Shown here one piece after another: positions 7,905 to 18,147 of a DNA stretch of 35,500 bases. Below the pieces are notes generated by a model. The model did not search any database. It saw only the letters and a list, made by a program, of their open reading frames with translations, and was not told the origin of the DNA. Origin of the DNA: Bordetella parapertussis. Its GTDB lineage: Bacteria; Pseudomonadota; Gammaproteobacteria; Burkholderiales; Burkholderiaceae_C. Numbering within the stretch: position 1 is the stretch's first letter; every line of letters begins with the position of its first letter. A program made the position numbers and the translations under genes. The stretch covers positions 1-35,500 of the forward strand of contig CAMDJU010000001.1 of NCBI GenBank assembly GCA_945900695.1, read 5' to 3'.

Positions 7905-9095
7905 ATGAAGCAAACCCTCACGATTTTGGGCTCCACAGGCTCCATCGGCGTCAATACCTTGGATGTGGTGGCGCGCCACCCTGATTTGTTCTCGGTTTTC
8001 GCTTTGACGGCTGCGGTACAAGTTGACACCATGCTCGCCCAGTGCCAACGTTTTTTGCCTCGTTATGCGGTGATGAGCAGTGCGCCCCATGCGGCGCAGT
8101 TGCGTGAAAAAGTGCGTGAATTGGCCTTGCCAGTCGAGGTGTTGTCTGGCCCAACAGCCCTGGACCAAGTGGCAAGTGCCAGCGAAGTCACCACGGTCAT
8201 GGCGTCCATTGTTGGAGCCGCTGGATTGTCCTCTTGCTTATCCGCTGCACGTGCGGGCAAGCGCTTGTTGTTGGCCAATAAAGAAGCCTTGGTAGTGGGA
8301 GCCGAAGTTTTTTTAACCGCCGTGCGCGAGGGTGGTGCGACTTTGTTGCCCATTGACAGCGAGCATTCGGCCATTTTCCAATCGCTGCCCGAAGACGCGA
8401 GCACTTGGAACGCGCGGGTAGAGAAAATCATCCTGACCTCTTCCGGTGGTCCGTTTCGCCAGCGACCGGTTCATGAGCTGCCTTCGGTGACCCCCGATCA
8501 GGCCTGTGCCCACCCCAATTGGCAAATGGGACGAAAAATATCGGTCGACTCGGCCACCATGATGAACAAAGCTTTGGAGGTGATCGAGGCGCGCTATCTC
8601 TTTGGTCTGGCGCCCGATCGCATTGAGGTGGTCATCCACCCCCAAAGCATTGTTCACTCCATGGTGCAGTACCGCGACACGTCTGTGGTGGCACAGTTGG
8701 GCACCCCCGACATGCGGGTGCCCATCGCCTTTGGTTTGGGTTGGCCCGAACGCATCGCCTCCGGGGCCCAGGCGCTCGACTTTCAAACCATGTCAGCCAT
8801 GACGTTTGAGGCCATCGACAGCTTGGATCATCCGAAGCGATTCCCTGGATTGTGGTTGTCTTGGCAAGTGTTGCGCGCCGCCCCGGGAACCACGGCTGTG
8901 CTCAATGCGGCCAACGAAGTGGGTGTGGATGCCTTTCTGAATGGGCGCATCCGCTTTGACCAAATCCATCATCTCAACCTAGAGACATTGTCGTCTTGCT
9001 TGCCCAGCGCGCCGGTCCATTTGGAGGATGTCTTGAACATCGATCAACAAGCCAGGCGCACGGCTTTGGGCCTGTGTCAGCGCTGGCGCGCATGA
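7905..9095 (+). CDS. dxr: 1-deoxy-D-xylulose 5-phosphate reductoisomerase
   Basis: Dxr converts DXP to 2-C-methyl-D-erythritol 4-phosphate using NADPH, the committed step of the MEP isoprenoid pathway and the target of fosmidomycin. The NADPH motif GSTGSIG is at residues 9-15. LANKEALV is at 123-130. The metal- and substrate-binding DSEHSAIFQ starts at 151. HPQSIVHSMV and the C-terminal domain with LNAANEV follow. The frame is open back to a TTG at 7893 overlapping the cdsA stop. The ATG at 7905 gives the family N-terminus MKQTLTILGSTG and 396 residues, so it is chosen. No good Shine-Dalgarno is visible, which suggests coupling to cdsA translation. Confidence 0.96.
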   Translation: MKQTLTILGSTGSIGVNTLDVVARHPDLFSVFALTAAVQVDTMLAQCQRFLPRYAVMSSAPHAAQLREKVRELALPVEVLSGPTALDQVASASEVTTVMASIVGAAGLSSCLSAARAGKRLLLANKEALVVGAEVFLTAVREGGATLLPIDSEHSAIFQSLPEDASTWNARVEKIILTSSGGPFRQRPVHELPSVTPDQACAHPNWQMGRKISVDSATMMNKALEVIEARYLFGLAPDRIEVVIHPQSIVHSMVQYRDTSVVAQLGTPDMRVPIAFGLGWPERIASGAQALDFQTMSAMTFEAIDSLDHPKRFPGLWLSWQVLRAAPGTTAVLNAANEVGVDAFLNGRIRFDQIHHLNLETLSSCLPSAPVHLEDVLNIDQQARRTALGLCQRWRA

Positions 9096-9096
9096 A

Positions 9097-10473
9097 GTGA
9101 CCTTCATGACCTTGCTTGCTTTCTTGGTGGCTCTGGCGGTGTTGATTGCCGTTCATGAGTACGGACATTACCGCATGGCCGTGGCGTGTGATGTCAAGGT
9201 TTTGCAGTTTTCCATCGGCCTGGGCCATCCCATTTGGCGCTGGCGCTCCAGCCGCCCTCGGCAGGGTCAAGACACGGAGTTTGTGGTGGGGTGGATCCCC
9301 TTGGGCGGCTATGTGCGCATGCTCGACGAAACCGAATCCGAGGTGCCTGCCCATGAGCGCGATCGGGCTTTTAATCGACAAAATTTATGGCGTCGCAGTG
9401 CCATCGTGGCCGCAGGCCCCATTGCCAATCTGTTGCTGGCGTTTGTGTTGCTATGGGTTTTGAACGTCTGGGGGGTGTCCCTGCCACAAGCCATTTTGGC
9501 CAAACCGGTTCCTGCATCCATCGCCGATCAAGCGGGTTTGCGCAGCGGCGACATGGTTTTAAGCGTGGCCACCGAAAGCGGCACGCCCAGAGATGTTTTT
9601 TCGATGTCCGATTTCAACTGGGCATTGATGCAAAACGCGGGTGTTGTGTTGGATGTGGTGGTCCAATCGCGTGACAGTGGCAAACAGCGCCAGGTCCAAT
9701 TGGATTTGACGCAAGCGCAGTCAGACACCAGTGACGCCCAGTGGTTGCGCAGCTTGGGTTTTCAAGGTGCCTGGACGGCGCCAGTGGTGACCGAGGTGGT
9801 TGCCACCAGTGTGGCCCAGGTCGCAGGCATCAAACGCGGTGACAGGGTTTTGCGTGTGGATGGCAAAGCGCCTGAGGACGCCAGTGAATTGCGCCAACTC
9901 ATCCGCCAGGCGGGGCAAACCAATCCGCCCAAAGCGCAAATCTGGGAGGTGCAACGCCGTGGCGATAGCGCCTTGTTGATCGAAGTCAAACCTGAGCGCG
10001 CGCAAGAGGGCCCAACATGGGTTGGGCGGGTTGGGATTCGCTTGGGAGAACCGCCGGCCCAAACCTTGGTGCGCCATGGGCCAGTTCTAGCAGCTCAACT
10101 GGCGGCCCAACGGTGTTGGGAATTGTCCGCGACGACCCTGCAAATTTTTGCTCGGATGTTGGTGGGCCAGGCTTCCTGGGGCAACTTGTCAGGCCCGGTG
10201 ACCATGGCTGAGCAAGCGGGTCAATCTGCGCAGCAAGGATGGACCACATTTTTGGCTTTTTTGGCCTTCGTCAGTGTGGGTCTGGCTGTTCTGAATTTGT
10301 TGCCCATTCCCATCTTGGATGGAGGTCATCTGATGTGTTATCTTTGGGAGGCAGTGACAGGGTCGCCTCCCACCAAAGCTTGGATGGCTGGGCTGCAAAA
10401 AGTGGGTCTGGCAGCGGTTCTCACTTTGATGGCTGTGGCCCTTTACAACGATGTGGCTCGTTGGCTTTTTTGA
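9097..10473 (+). CDS. rseP: RIP-family site-2 zinc metalloprotease RseP
   Basis: RseP is an inner-membrane protease that cuts RseA-type anti-sigma factors within the membrane after a first periplasmic cut, releasing sigma-E. It also removes leftover signal peptides. The zinc motif HEYGH is at residues 20-24 in the first membrane helix. The third zinc ligand lies in NLLPIPILDGGH from residue 400. Two periplasmic PDZ domains lie between (around 110-290). Length 458 is typical. The GTG at 9097 begins 1 base after the dxr stop. An ATG at 9106 is an equally good start that loses three residues. It precedes bamA, the usual order in proteobacteria. Confidence 0.95.
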   Translation: MTFMTLLAFLVALAVLIAVHEYGHYRMAVACDVKVLQFSIGLGHPIWRWRSSRPRQGQDTEFVVGWIPLGGYVRMLDETESEVPAHERDRAFNRQNLWRRSAIVAAGPIANLLLAFVLLWVLNVWGVSLPQAILAKPVPASIADQAGLRSGDMVLSVATESGTPRDVFSMSDFNWALMQNAGVVLDVVVQSRDSGKQRQVQLDLTQAQSDTSDAQWLRSLGFQGAWTAPVVTEVVATSVAQVAGIKRGDRVLRVDGKAPEDASELRQLIRQAGQTNPPKAQIWEVQRRGDSALLIEVKPERAQEGPTWVGRVGIRLGEPPAQTLVRHGPVLAAQLAAQRCWELSATTLQIFARMLVGQASWGNLSGPVTMAEQAGQSAQQGWTTFLAFLAFVSVGLAVLNLLPIPILDGGHLMCYLWEAVTGSPPTKAWMAGLQKVGLAAVLTLMAVALYNDVARWLF

Positions 10474-10512
10474 TGAATGGCACCCGTTGCAAGTTCAAAC
10501 CCCAATCACGAC

Positions 10513-12807
10513 ATGAATGCTTTGATTTTCCGCGCCCTGTATCGAATTGCCCAGGCCCTGACCTTGTTCGCATGGTCTGCCAGCATGGCTTGGGCTGTGT
10601 CACCTTTCATTGCGCGTGATATTCGCATTGAAGGCCTGCAGCGCGTTGAGCCAGGAACTGTTTTTGCCACCCTGCCGTTTCGGGTGGGTGAGACCTACAC
10701 CGATGAAAAGGGCACGGCAGCGATTCGCGCTTTGTTTGGCTTGGGCTTGTTCAAAGACATTCGCATCGAGGTCAAAGATGATGTGGTTGTCGTGTTGCTC
10801 GAGGAGCGCCCCATCATTGCCAGCATTGACTTCATTGGCACCAAAGAGTTTGACAAAGAAGCATTGCGCAAGGCCTTGAAAGAAATTGGCTTGTCCGATG
10901 GCCGGCCGTATGACCGTTCTTTGGCCGATTTGGCCGAACAAGACATCAAGCGCCAATACGTCAACCGAAGTCTTTATGGGGTTGAAATCGTCACCACCAT
11001 CACGCCAGTGGATCGCAACCGTGTCAACTTGACCTTCAATGTGACCGAAGGCGACATGGCCAAGATCAAGCAAATTCAGTTTGTGGGCAACAAAGTTTTC
11101 AAGTCGTCTACCTTGGAAGATTTGATGGACTTGAATTCAGGCAATTGGATGAGTTGGTATACCAAGTCCGATCGTTACTCACGCCCCAAGCTCAATGCGG
11201 ATTTGGAGACCTTGCGCTCCTATTATTTGGCACGCGGCTACTTGGACTTTCGCATCGACTCCACCCAGGTGTCGATTTCACCCAATAAGCAAGACCTGAG
11301 CGTGACCATCAATATCTTTGAAGGTGAAATGTTCGCTGTGTCCTCTGTCCGTCTGCAAGGTTATTACCTGGGCAAAGATGACGAATTCAAAACCATGATC
11401 GGCATCAAAGTGGGGCAGGCCTATAACGCCGAAGATGTGACCAAAACCACCGCCGCGTTCACAGAATATTTTGGAAATTTTGGTTTTGCATTTGCGCGCG
11501 TTGAGGCCGTCAACGAAATAGATCGCACCACCAATCGTGTGGCATTGGTGTTGCAGGCCGACCCTTCGAGACGCGCTTATGTGAGAAAAATCAACCTCAC
11601 GGGCAACAGCAGAACCCGAGACGAAATCATTCGCCGAGAGTTTCGGCAACTGGAGTCGGCTTGGTATGACGGCGAGCGCATCAAGCTTTCACGTGACCGC
11701 TTGAAGCGCTTGGGCTACTTTAAAGATGTCAACATCGAAACCCAAGAGGTACCTGGCAGCTTTGACCAGGTGGATTTGTTGGTCAAGGTGGAGGAAAAAC
11801 CATTGGGGTCATTGCAATTGGGGGCGGGTTTTTCCAGTGCTGAAAAACTGGTTTTGACCTTTGGTGTGCAACAAGACAATATTTTCGGTAGCGGCAACTT
11901 TTTGGGCATTCAACTCAGCACCAGTGAATACAACAAGGTGATTTCTGTGGCCACCACCAACCCCTATTTCACCGAAGACGGCGTATCCCGTACCTTCTCG
12001 GTGTCTCATCGTGCCATCAAGCCTTATATTGATCAAGCGGGTAATTACCAAACCGAAAGCACCAATGCGGGGGTGACCTTTGGCGTCCCCATGACCGAGC
12101 TGGACCGTATTTTTGTAGGATTGGCTGGCGAGCAAACCATCACCAAGCCGGGCTCAAACATGCCAGCTTCTTTGATTGGGTCTTGTTCATATGACAAGAC
12201 TTGTACCTCTGTTCCCCTCACCTTGGGCTGGGCGCGTGATGGCCGCGACAGTGCCATCACGCCCACCAGGGGGCGCCTGATGCGAGCCAATACCGAATTT
12301 GGTGTGGCGGCCGACACCCGCTATGCCAGAACCAGCGCCTTGTTCCAGCAGTATTTCAACTTTGGCAAACGCTACACCTTGGGGATCAACGGGGATGTGG
12401 GCGTGGCGCAAGGCTTGCAAGATTACGAACTGCCTACCTATAAAAACTTTTATGCCGGTGGTTTGGGCTCAGTGCGTGGTTTTGAGCAAGGCTCTTTGGG
12501 CCCACGTGACACCACGGGTTTGGTGGTGGGCGGCGCCAAAAAGCTGGTGTTCAACTCCGAGTTCTTCATTCCTTTTCCTGGCGTGGGCAACGACCCCACT
12601 TTGCGTTTGTTTGGCTTCTTCGACGCTGGCAATGTGTATGGTGCGAGTGACAGCGTGGACTTCGCCTTGATGCGCACTTCTGTGGGCGCGGGCATCAGCT
12701 GGGTCAGCCCGGTTGGCCCGCTGCGTTTTGCGGTGGCCGAGCCCATTAACAAGTTCCGGGGCGATAGAATACAAAAATTGCAATTTCAGATCGGGACATC
12801 GTTTTGA
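10513..12807 (+). CDS. bamA: Outer membrane protein assembly factor BamA
   Basis: BamA is the core of the BAM complex that folds beta-barrel proteins into the outer membrane. From the ATG at 10513 it has 764 residues. A signal peptide of about 28 residues ends in SMAWA. Five POTRA domains follow to about residue 420, beginning ARDIRIEGLQRVEPGTV. A 16-strand barrel follows, with the conserved loop-6 VRGF motif (codons 12472-12483) and a C-terminal Phe (QFQIGTSF). An ATG at 10477 would put 12 polar residues ahead of the signal peptide, which is less likely but possible. A Cys pair six residues apart (C558 and C564, CSYDKTC) lies in a predicted extracellular loop. The TGA overlaps the skp ATG (TGATG). 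Confidence 0.96.
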   Translation: MNALIFRALYRIAQALTLFAWSASMAWAVSPFIARDIRIEGLQRVEPGTVFATLPFRVGETYTDEKGTAAIRALFGLGLFKDIRIEVKDDVVVVLLEERPIIASIDFIGTKEFDKEALRKALKEIGLSDGRPYDRSLADLAEQDIKRQYVNRSLYGVEIVTTITPVDRNRVNLTFNVTEGDMAKIKQIQFVGNKVFKSSTLEDLMDLNSGNWMSWYTKSDRYSRPKLNADLETLRSYYLARGYLDFRIDSTQVSISPNKQDLSVTINIFEGEMFAVSSVRLQGYYLGKDDEFKTMIGIKVGQAYNAEDVTKTTAAFTEYFGNFGFAFARVEAVNEIDRTTNRVALVLQADPSRRAYVRKINLTGNSRTRDEIIRREFRQLESAWYDGERIKLSRDRLKRLGYFKDVNIETQEVPGSFDQVDLLVKVEEKPLGSLQLGAGFSSAEKLVLTFGVQQDNIFGSGNFLGIQLSTSEYNKVISVATTNPYFTEDGVSRTFSVSHRAIKPYIDQAGNYQTESTNAGVTFGVPMTELDRIFVGLAGEQTITKPGSNMPASLIGSCSYDKTCTSVPLTLGWARDGRDSAITPTRGRLMRANTEFGVAADTRYARTSALFQQYFNFGKRYTLGINGDVGVAQGLQDYELPTYKNFYAGGLGSVRGFEQGSLGPRDTTGLVVGGAKKLVFNSEFFIPFPGVGNDPTLRLFGFFDAGNVYGASDSVDFALMRTSVGAGISWVSPVGPLRFAVAEPINKFRGDRIQKLQFQIGTSF

Positions 12808-13313
12808 TGAACACCATGAGAACACTTTCTGTCACAGTGGTTTTGGCGTTGAGCACTTGGGTTTCTGCCCAGGCGCAAGATTTCCGAATTGGTTTTATCA
12901 GTACCGATCGAATCTTCCGCGAGGCCAATACCGCCAAAGCAGCGCAAACCAAGTTGGAGCAAGAATTCTCTCGGCGCGAAAAAGAGTTGATGGATTTGGG
13001 CAACACCCTCAAGACCAATTCTGAAAAACTCGAGCGCGAAGCCCCCACTTTGTCAGAGACACAACGCGTGGCACGTCAGCGCCAGTTGAGCGAGCAAGAC
13101 CGTGATTTCCAGCGCAAACGCCGTGAGTTCCAAGAGGACTTGAATGCCCGCAAAAATGAAGAGTTCCAACTCGTGCTCGAACGCGCAAACCGGGTGGTGC
13201 GGCAAGTGGCCGAGGCTGAAAAGTACGATTTGGTGCTCCAAGAGGCGGTTTACATCAACCCCAAGCACGACATCACTGAAAAAGTGATCAAAGCCATCAA
13301 CGGCACCAAGTAA
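12807..13313 (+). CDS. skp: OmpH/Skp family periplasmic chaperone
   Basis: Skp is a trimeric periplasmic chaperone that carries unfolded outer-membrane proteins to BamA. The 168-residue protein has a signal peptide (about 22 residues, ending VSAQAQ), then [15 protein letters not shown], which starts the trimerisation body. A long charged coiled-coil arm of two helices rich in Glu, Arg and Gln (about residues 45-120) follows, then the returning body strand [18 protein letters not shown]. The ATG shares one base with the bamA stop (TGATG at 12805-12809), indicating translational coupling. The in-frame TTG at 12804 is not needed. Confidence 0.94.
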   Translation: MNTMRTLSVTVVLALSTWVSAQAQDFRIGFISTDRIFREANTAKAAQTKLEQEFSRREKELMDLGNTLKTNSEKLEREAPTLSETQRVARQRQLSEQDRDFQRKRREFQEDLNARKNEEFQLVLERANRVVRQVAEAEKYDLVLQEAVYINPKHDITEKVIKAINGTK

Positions 13314-13332
13314 ACGCGGTCGGCGGCACGGT

Positions 13333-14313
13333 GTGGGGCTGTACTTAAGTCAAATCACCGCAGCCTTAGGGGGGGAGTTGCATGGCGAATCCCAAACCCT
13401 CATCGACCGCTTGGCCCCACTGGTCTCTGCCGGCCCCAAGGACTTGGGCTTCCTCAGCCACCCCAAATACCAATCCCAATTGATCAGCACCCAAGCGGCC
13501 TGCGTGGTGGTGTCTCCTGACTTGGCGGCGGTTGCCCAGGCGCGTGGTGCTTGCATCGTGACCCCTGACCCCTACCATTACTTTGCCCAACTGACCCAGT
13601 TGTGGCGCACCCACCACCCGTTGCCTGTGGGGCCGCGCATCCATCCCACTGCCGTGATTGACCCGGCGGCATCGATCGATCCCTCGGCCCACATTGGGCC
13701 TTTGTGTGTGGTCGAGGCCGGAGCCCGCATTGGTGCGCACAGCCGCTTGCATGCCCGCGTCCATGTCGGCCACGATTGCGTGGTGGGACGGCACTGCATC
13801 TTGCACCCTGGGGTGGTGCTGGGTGCCGATGGATTTGGCTTTGCACCCCATCAAGGCACATGGATCAAGATCGAGCAATTGGGCGCAGTGCGCCTGGGGG
13901 ACTCGGTAGAACTGGGCGCCAACACCTGCGTGGACCGTGGCGCTTTGGAAGACACCGTGATCGGCAATGGGGTCAAGATCGATAACTTGGTGCAAATTGG
14001 GCACAACGTGCAGATTGGGGATCACAGCGCTTTGGCCGGCTGTGCCGGGGTCGCTGGCAGCGCCCGAATCGGAGCCCATTGCACCTTGGGGGGCGGCGCC
14101 ATCGTTTTGGGGCACTTGGCGTTGGCAGACCATGTGCACATCTCTGCCGCCAGCGTGGTCACCCGCTCGATCCATCAAAGCGGGCATTACAGTGGCTTTT
14201 TCCCCATCGATGACAATGCGGCTTGGGAGAAAAACGCCGCCAGCCTGCGCCAACTTCACCGACTGCGTGAGCGCATCAAAGCGCTGGAGCAGCGTCCCCA
14301 ACCACCCCTTTGA
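13333..14313 (+). CDS. lpxD: UDP-3-O-(3-hydroxyacyl)glucosamine N-acyltransferase
   Basis: LpxD adds the second, N-linked 3-hydroxyacyl chain from acyl-ACP in lipid A synthesis. The 326-residue protein starts with the LpxD uridine-binding domain ([14 protein letters not shown]). From about residue 100 it continues with a left-handed beta-helix of hexapeptide repeats ([19 protein letters not shown]). The catalytic His is His224 in QIGHNVQIG, matching E. coli His239. A short C-terminal helix ([16 protein letters not shown]) ends it. The only start consistent with the family is the GTG at 13333, 19 bases after skp; the Shine-Dalgarno is poor. Confidence 0.96.
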   Translation: MGLYLSQITAALGGELHGESQTLIDRLAPLVSAGPKDLGFLSHPKYQSQLISTQAACVVVSPDLAAVAQARGACIVTPDPYHYFAQLTQLWRTHHPLPVGPRIHPTAVIDPAASIDPSAHIGPLCVVEAGARIGAHSRLHARVHVGHDCVVGRHCILHPGVVLGADGFGFAPHQGTWIKIEQLGAVRLGDSVELGANTCVDRGALEDTVIGNGVKIDNLVQIGHNVQIGDHSALAGCAGVAGSARIGAHCTLGGGAIVLGHLALADHVHISAASVVTRSIHQSGHYSGFFPIDDNAAWEKNAASLRQLHRLRERIKALEQRPQPPL

Positions 14314-14321
14314 GCCTCGCC

Positions 14322-14759
14322 ATGGACATCCATCAAATTCTCAAGCAGTTGCCCCACCGTTACCCTATCTTATTGGTCGACCGCGTGCTCGAAATCGACA
14401 AGGGAAAGCGCATCAAGGCTTTAAAAAACGTCTCCATCAATGAACCCTATTTTTCGGGTCACTTTCCGCACCGGCCGGTGATGCCCGGTGTGTTGATGTT
14501 GGAAGCTTTGGCACAGGCCGCTGCTTTATTGGCGTTTGACATGCTGGGCACCGCGCCCGATGACAAAACCGTTTATTACTTTGCCGGCATAGACGCAGCG
14601 CGGTTCAAGCGACCGGTTGAACCCGGGGACCAGTTGATTTTGGAGGTCTCGCTCGATCGGATGAAAGCAGGCATCTTTAAATTCAAAGCTTGTGCCAAGG
14701 TCGGCGAGGACATTGCTGTCGAAGCGCAATTGATGTGCACCATGCGCACCATTGCTTGA
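14322..14759 (+). CDS. fabZ: 3-hydroxyacyl-[acyl-carrier-protein] dehydratase FabZ
   Basis: FabZ removes water from 3-hydroxyacyl-ACP in fatty acid elongation and competes with LpxA/LpxD for the 3-hydroxy substrate, which is why it sits among the lpx genes. The hot-dog-fold protein has 145 residues. [20 protein letters not shown] opens it, and the active site [20 protein letters not shown] contains His47 and Glu61, spaced 14 apart as in E. coli. The frame is open to a TTG at 14310 overlapping the lpxD stop, but the ATG at 14322, 8 bases after lpxD, gives the family N-terminus. Confidence 0.97.
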   Translation: MDIHQILKQLPHRYPILLVDRVLEIDKGKRIKALKNVSINEPYFSGHFPHRPVMPGVLMLEALAQAAALLAFDMLGTAPDDKTVYYFAGIDAARFKRPVEPGDQLILEVSLDRMKAGIFKFKACAKVGEDIAVEAQLMCTMRTIA

Positions 14760-14774
14760 AGTGAGTTCAGCCAC

Positions 14775-15572
14775 GTGTCGACCCCACCCCTGATTCACCC
14801 CACCGCATTGATCGACCCCCAAGCCGAACTCGACAGTTCGGTCCAGGTCGGCCCCTACACCGTCATTGGCCCCCATGTGCGCATAGGCGCGGGCACCACG
14901 GTGGCTGCCCACTGTGTGATCGAAGGCCACACCACGCTGGGCAGCAACAACCGTATTTTTCAGTTCAATTCCTTGGGCGCGATTCCACAAGACAAAAAGT
15001 ACAACGGCGAACCCTGCGAGTTGGTGATTGGCAACGGCAACACCATCCGAGAGTTTTGCACCTTCAACATCGGTTCTCCCGGGGGCGGTGGGGTGACCCG
15101 ATTGGGCGATCACAACTGGATCATGGCCTATGTCCACCTGGCCCACGACTGTCGGATTGGGGACCAAACCATTTTTGCCAACAACACCCAACTCGCCGGT
15201 CATGTGGAGGTGGGCGATTGGGTGATCTTGGGTGGCTTCACGGTGGTGCACCAATTCGTGCGCTTGGGTGCGCACAGTTTCACGGCGATGAACTCTTTGC
15301 TGTTTGCCGACCTGCCGCCATTTGTGATGTGCCAGGGTCAACCGGCGCGAGCCCGTTCCATGAACTTTGAAGGCTTGCGCCGTCGCGGTTTTGGACCCGA
15401 GCGCATTGCCGCGGTCAAGGCCATGTACAAGGCCTTGTACCGCAGCGATCTCACTTTGGAGCAATCGGTCCAGGTCATCGAGGATCTGGGCAACGCCGAC
15501 ACCCAAAGGGATGTGAATCTGATGCTGGACTTTTTGCGGCACACGTCTGCCCAGCGTGGCATTGTCCGCTGA
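14775..15572 (+). CDS. lpxA: Acyl-ACP--UDP-N-acetylglucosamine O-acyltransferase
   Basis: LpxA carries out the first step of lipid A synthesis, transferring a 3-hydroxyacyl chain to the 3-OH of UDP-GlcNAc. Its 265 residues form a hexapeptide-repeat beta-helix (IHPTALIDPQAELDSSVQVG onward) and a C-terminal helical domain from about residue 195 (FEGLRRRGFGPERI). The catalytic His is His124 in VHLAHDC, equivalent to E. coli His125. GNGNTIREFCTFNIG is the conserved substrate-site stretch. The GTG at 14775 lies 15 bases after fabZ; no ATG fits. The end lies 31 bases before the lpxB ATG. Confidence 0.97.
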   Translation: MSTPPLIHPTALIDPQAELDSSVQVGPYTVIGPHVRIGAGTTVAAHCVIEGHTTLGSNNRIFQFNSLGAIPQDKKYNGEPCELVIGNGNTIREFCTFNIGSPGGGGVTRLGDHNWIMAYVHLAHDCRIGDQTIFANNTQLAGHVEVGDWVILGGFTVVHQFVRLGAHSFTAMNSLLFADLPPFVMCQGQPARARSMNFEGLRRRGFGPERIAAVKAMYKALYRSDLTLEQSVQVIEDLGNADTQRDVNLMLDFLRHTSAQRGIVR

Positions 15573-15603
15573 ACCTGGGGCCCATCCAGCTTTGTTCCCG
15601 CCC

Positions 15604-16752
15604 ATGCCAGATCCGAATGCGCCCACTTTTGCCATGGTCGCGGGTGAGGCCTCAGGGGACATGTTGGCCGGCTTGCTGCTCAAAGGTATGCGCCACAGAT
15701 GGCCCCAAGCCAAGGCCCAGGGTATTGGTGGGCCACGAATGGTTGAGCAAGACTTTGAGGCTTGGTGGCCGCACGAGCGCTTGGCCGTGCGTGGCTACGT
15801 CGAAGTGCTGCGTCACTACCGAGGCATTGTGGCCATTCGCCGACAACTTTTTGACCGTTTGCGGGCTGACCCCCCTGCGATTTTTGTCGGTGTGGATGCG
15901 CCAGACTTCAATCTTGATTTAGAACAACAATTGTTGTCAATCGGTGTACCCACCGTGCATTTTGTGTGCCCATCGGTGTGGGCTTGGCGCGCCAAGCGCT
16001 TGGAGAAAATCCGCCACAGCGTGCGTCATATGTTGTGTATTTTTCCGTTTGAGCCGGCGCTGTTGTCGGCGCATGGCATCGCCAGCACCTATGTCGGTCA
16101 CCCCTTTGCGGCAACCATCCCCATGCACCCCGACAAAGCCGCTGCGCGCCAGGCATTGGGCTTGCCGGCCTTGTCCACATTGGTGAGCTTGCTGCCAGGC
16201 AGCAGGGCCTCAGAAATCGATCAATTGGCACCCGTTTTTTTGCAGGCTGCCGCTTGGCTGCAAAAACGCGAGCCCGGTTTGCATTTTGTGTTGCCCACCT
16301 TTGCGGCCTTGCGCCCGCGTCTGCAAGCGTGCATTGACCGTTGGGGGGCGGGTCTGTCCCTGACCTTGACGGAGGCGGGGTCTCATTTGGCCTTGGCTGC
16401 TTGCGATGTCAGCTTGGTCGCCAGCGGCACGGCCACTTTGGAAGCAGCTTTGTTCAAGCGACCCATGGTGATTGCCTACCGCATGAACCCTTTGAGTTGG
16501 CAAATCATGCGCCGACAAAAGTTGCAGCCTTGGGTGGGCTTGCCCAACATCTTGGCCAGTGAATTTTTGGTGCCTGAATTTTTGCAAAACCAAGCCACGC
16601 CCGAGGCCTTGGGACAAGCCGTGCTCGACTGGCTGAGCCAAACCCAACGGGTAGCGCAATTGCAGCAGCGATTTGTCGACATGCACCATTCTTTGTTGCG
16701 CGACACCGCGCAGTTGGCCACCGATGCGATCGAACAAACCATGGCGCGCTGA
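15604..16752 (+). CDS. lpxB: Lipid-A-disaccharide synthase
   Basis: LpxB is a GT19 glycosyltransferase on the inner face of the inner membrane that joins UDP-2,3-diacylglucosamine to lipid X, forming the beta-1,6 disaccharide of lipid A. The 382-residue protein starts with [11 protein letters not shown], containing the family motif GEASGD at 14-19. [18 protein letters not shown] and FPFEPALL follow. The C-terminal Rossmann half has [10 protein letters not shown] and [11 protein letters not shown], the UDP-binding region. The frame is open to a GTG at 15556 inside lpxA, but the ATG at 15604 matches the family start. The gene downstream, rnhB, overlaps its 3' end. Confidence 0.96.
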   Translation: MPDPNAPTFAMVAGEASGDMLAGLLLKGMRHRWPQAKAQGIGGPRMVEQDFEAWWPHERLAVRGYVEVLRHYRGIVAIRRQLFDRLRADPPAIFVGVDAPDFNLDLEQQLLSIGVPTVHFVCPSVWAWRAKRLEKIRHSVRHMLCIFPFEPALLSAHGIASTYVGHPFAATIPMHPDKAAARQALGLPALSTLVSLLPGSRASEIDQLAPVFLQAAAWLQKREPGLHFVLPTFAALRPRLQACIDRWGAGLSLTLTEAGSHLALAACDVSLVASGTATLEAALFKRPMVIAYRMNPLSWQIMRRQKLQPWVGLPNILASEFLVPEFLQNQATPEALGQAVLDWLSQTQRVAQLQQRFVDMHHSLLRDTAQLATDAIEQTMAR

Positions 16753-17353
16753 GCAAGTCGCCTTGCCCTGGGACGTGCCCGGCTTGGTGGCCGGCGTGGA
16801 CGAGGCTGGGCGCGGACCCTTGGCCGGCCCGGTGGTGGCTGCTGCGGTGATATTGGACGACTTGAAACCCATCACTGGCTTGGCCGACTCCAAAACCTTG
16901 AGCGCGCGGCAACGCGAGCGTTTGAGCGAAGCCATCCATGCCCGTGCCCTGTGCTTCAGTGTGGCGCAAGCCAGCGTGGAAGAAATCGACCAACTCAACA
17001 TCTTGCAAGCCACTTTGCTGGCGATGCGCCGAGCGGTGATGGGCCTGCGGCTCAAGCCCAACAAGGTGCTGGTGGACGGCAACCGATTGCCTACCTTGGA
17101 CATCATGGCTGAAGCGGTGGTCCAAGGCGACCGCAAGGTGCCGGCCATTTCTGCCGCATCCATCTTGGCCAAGGTGGCGCGGGACCGCTGGTGCTTGGAG
17201 ATCGATGCCGAGTACCCGGCATATGGTTTTGCCGCCCACAAGGGCTATGGAACGGCGCAGCATTTGGAGGCTTTGAAACGGCATGGCGCAACCCCATGGC
17301 ATCGGCGCAGCTTTTCGCCGGTGGCCCAAGTGTTGCTGCGGGGGACACAGTGA
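16724..17353 (+). CDS. rnhB: Ribonuclease HII
   Basis: RNase HII cuts the RNA strand of RNA/DNA hybrids and starts removal of single ribonucleotides from DNA. Motif [17 protein letters not shown] includes the catalytic Asp-Glu pair at 26-27. [14 protein letters not shown] (third Asp) and [18 protein letters not shown] follow, with HKGYGT near the end. The ATG at 16724 gives 209 residues and overlaps lpxB by 29 bases. The open frame runs further back to 16673, and a TTG near 16763 would also work, so the start is uncertain. Pairing with lpxB is conserved. Its TGA overlaps the GTG of the next gene. Confidence 0.94.
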   Translation: MRSNKPWRAEQVALPWDVPGLVAGVDEAGRGPLAGPVVAAAVILDDLKPITGLADSKTLSARQRERLSEAIHARALCFSVAQASVEEIDQLNILQATLLAMRRAVMGLRLKPNKVLVDGNRLPTLDIMAEAVVQGDRKVPAISAASILAKVARDRWCLEIDAEYPAYGFAAHKGYGTAQHLEALKRHGATPWHRRSFSPVAQVLLRGTQ

Positions 17354-18147
17354 AGCCGCCCTCCATCCAAATCATTGAGTCGCGCCACAACCCAGCCTTC
17401 AAGGCCCTGCGCGCTTTGGCCCAAGACAATTCTGCTTATCGCAAACGTGGGCAGATCTGGCTCGAGGGCGATCATTTGTGCCGCGCCGCCCATGCGCGGG
17501 GCTGGTCTGTGGACTTGGCGGTGTTTGCCCAATCGATGTGGGAGCGCTTGGAAGACCCGGCCTTCTTATCAGCCCAGCGCGCCATGGTGCTGCCCGATGC
17601 GCTGTTCAACACCTTGAGTCCTTTGGCCGAAGACCAAAAAATGGGTTGTGTGATCGACTTGCCGGCCCCCCCTGTTGTCGAGTCTGGCTTGGCCACTGTG
17701 GTGCTCGATCAGGTTCAGGACGCAGGCAATGTGGGCTCCATTTTGCGCAGTGCCGCCGCCTTTGGTTTTGCCCAGATCGTGGCCTTGCGGGGCACGGCCG
17801 GCTTGTGGAGTCCCAAGGTTTTGCGCGCGGGCATGGGCGCTCATTTTGCGTTGCGCTTGATCGAATCGGCCTCGCTCGAGGACGCCTTGGCTTTGGGCGT
17901 GCCCTTGGTGGCGACCAGCTCTCACCAAGGCGACTGGCTGCATCAATGCCTGGGCCCTTTGGCCTTGCCTTGGCCGTGTGCTTGGCTGATGGGCCATGAA
18001 GGGCAGGGCGTTCAAGCCGCATTGTTCACCGCCGCACAGCGTTGTGTGCGCATTGCGCAACCCGGGGGCGAGGAGTCATTGAATGTGGCGGCCGCGGCAG
18101 CCGTGTGTTTGCACGCCAGTGCAGCAGCACAGGCGACGCTGGGGTAA
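17350..18147 (+). CDS. TrmH/SpoU-family RNA 2'-O-methyltransferase
   Basis: This SPOUT-fold, SAM-dependent RNA ribose methyltransferase acts on tRNA or 23S rRNA. The 265 residues comprise an N-terminal substrate-binding domain ([15 protein letters not shown], then [12 protein letters not shown]), followed by the knotted domain. Motif 1 is [17 protein letters not shown], motif 2 GHEGQGVQ, and motif 3 [15 protein letters not shown]. It resembles the RlmB/TrmH group, but the sequence does not settle the target nucleotide. The frame is open from 17191 inside rnhB; the GTG at 17350 forms a GTGA overlap with the rnhB stop and matches the family start. It appears to end the long envelope block. Confidence 0.88.
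   Translation: MKPPSIQIIESRHNPAFKALRALAQDNSAYRKRGQIWLEGDHLCRAAHARGWSVDLAVFAQSMWERLEDPAFLSAQRAMVLPDALFNTLSPLAEDQKMGCVIDLPAPPVVESGLATVVLDQVQDAGNVGSILRSAAAFGFAQIVALRGTAGLWSPKVLRAGMGAHFALRLIESASLEDALALGVPLVATSSHQGDWLHQCLGPLALPWPCAWLMGHEGQGVQAALFTAAQRCVRIAQPGGEESLNVAAAAAVCLHASAAAQATLG

Noticed and set aside
9097..10512. A sigma-E promoter upstream of bamA
   Set aside because: I searched by eye for GAACTT-N16-TCTGA-like elements in the end of rseP and found none.
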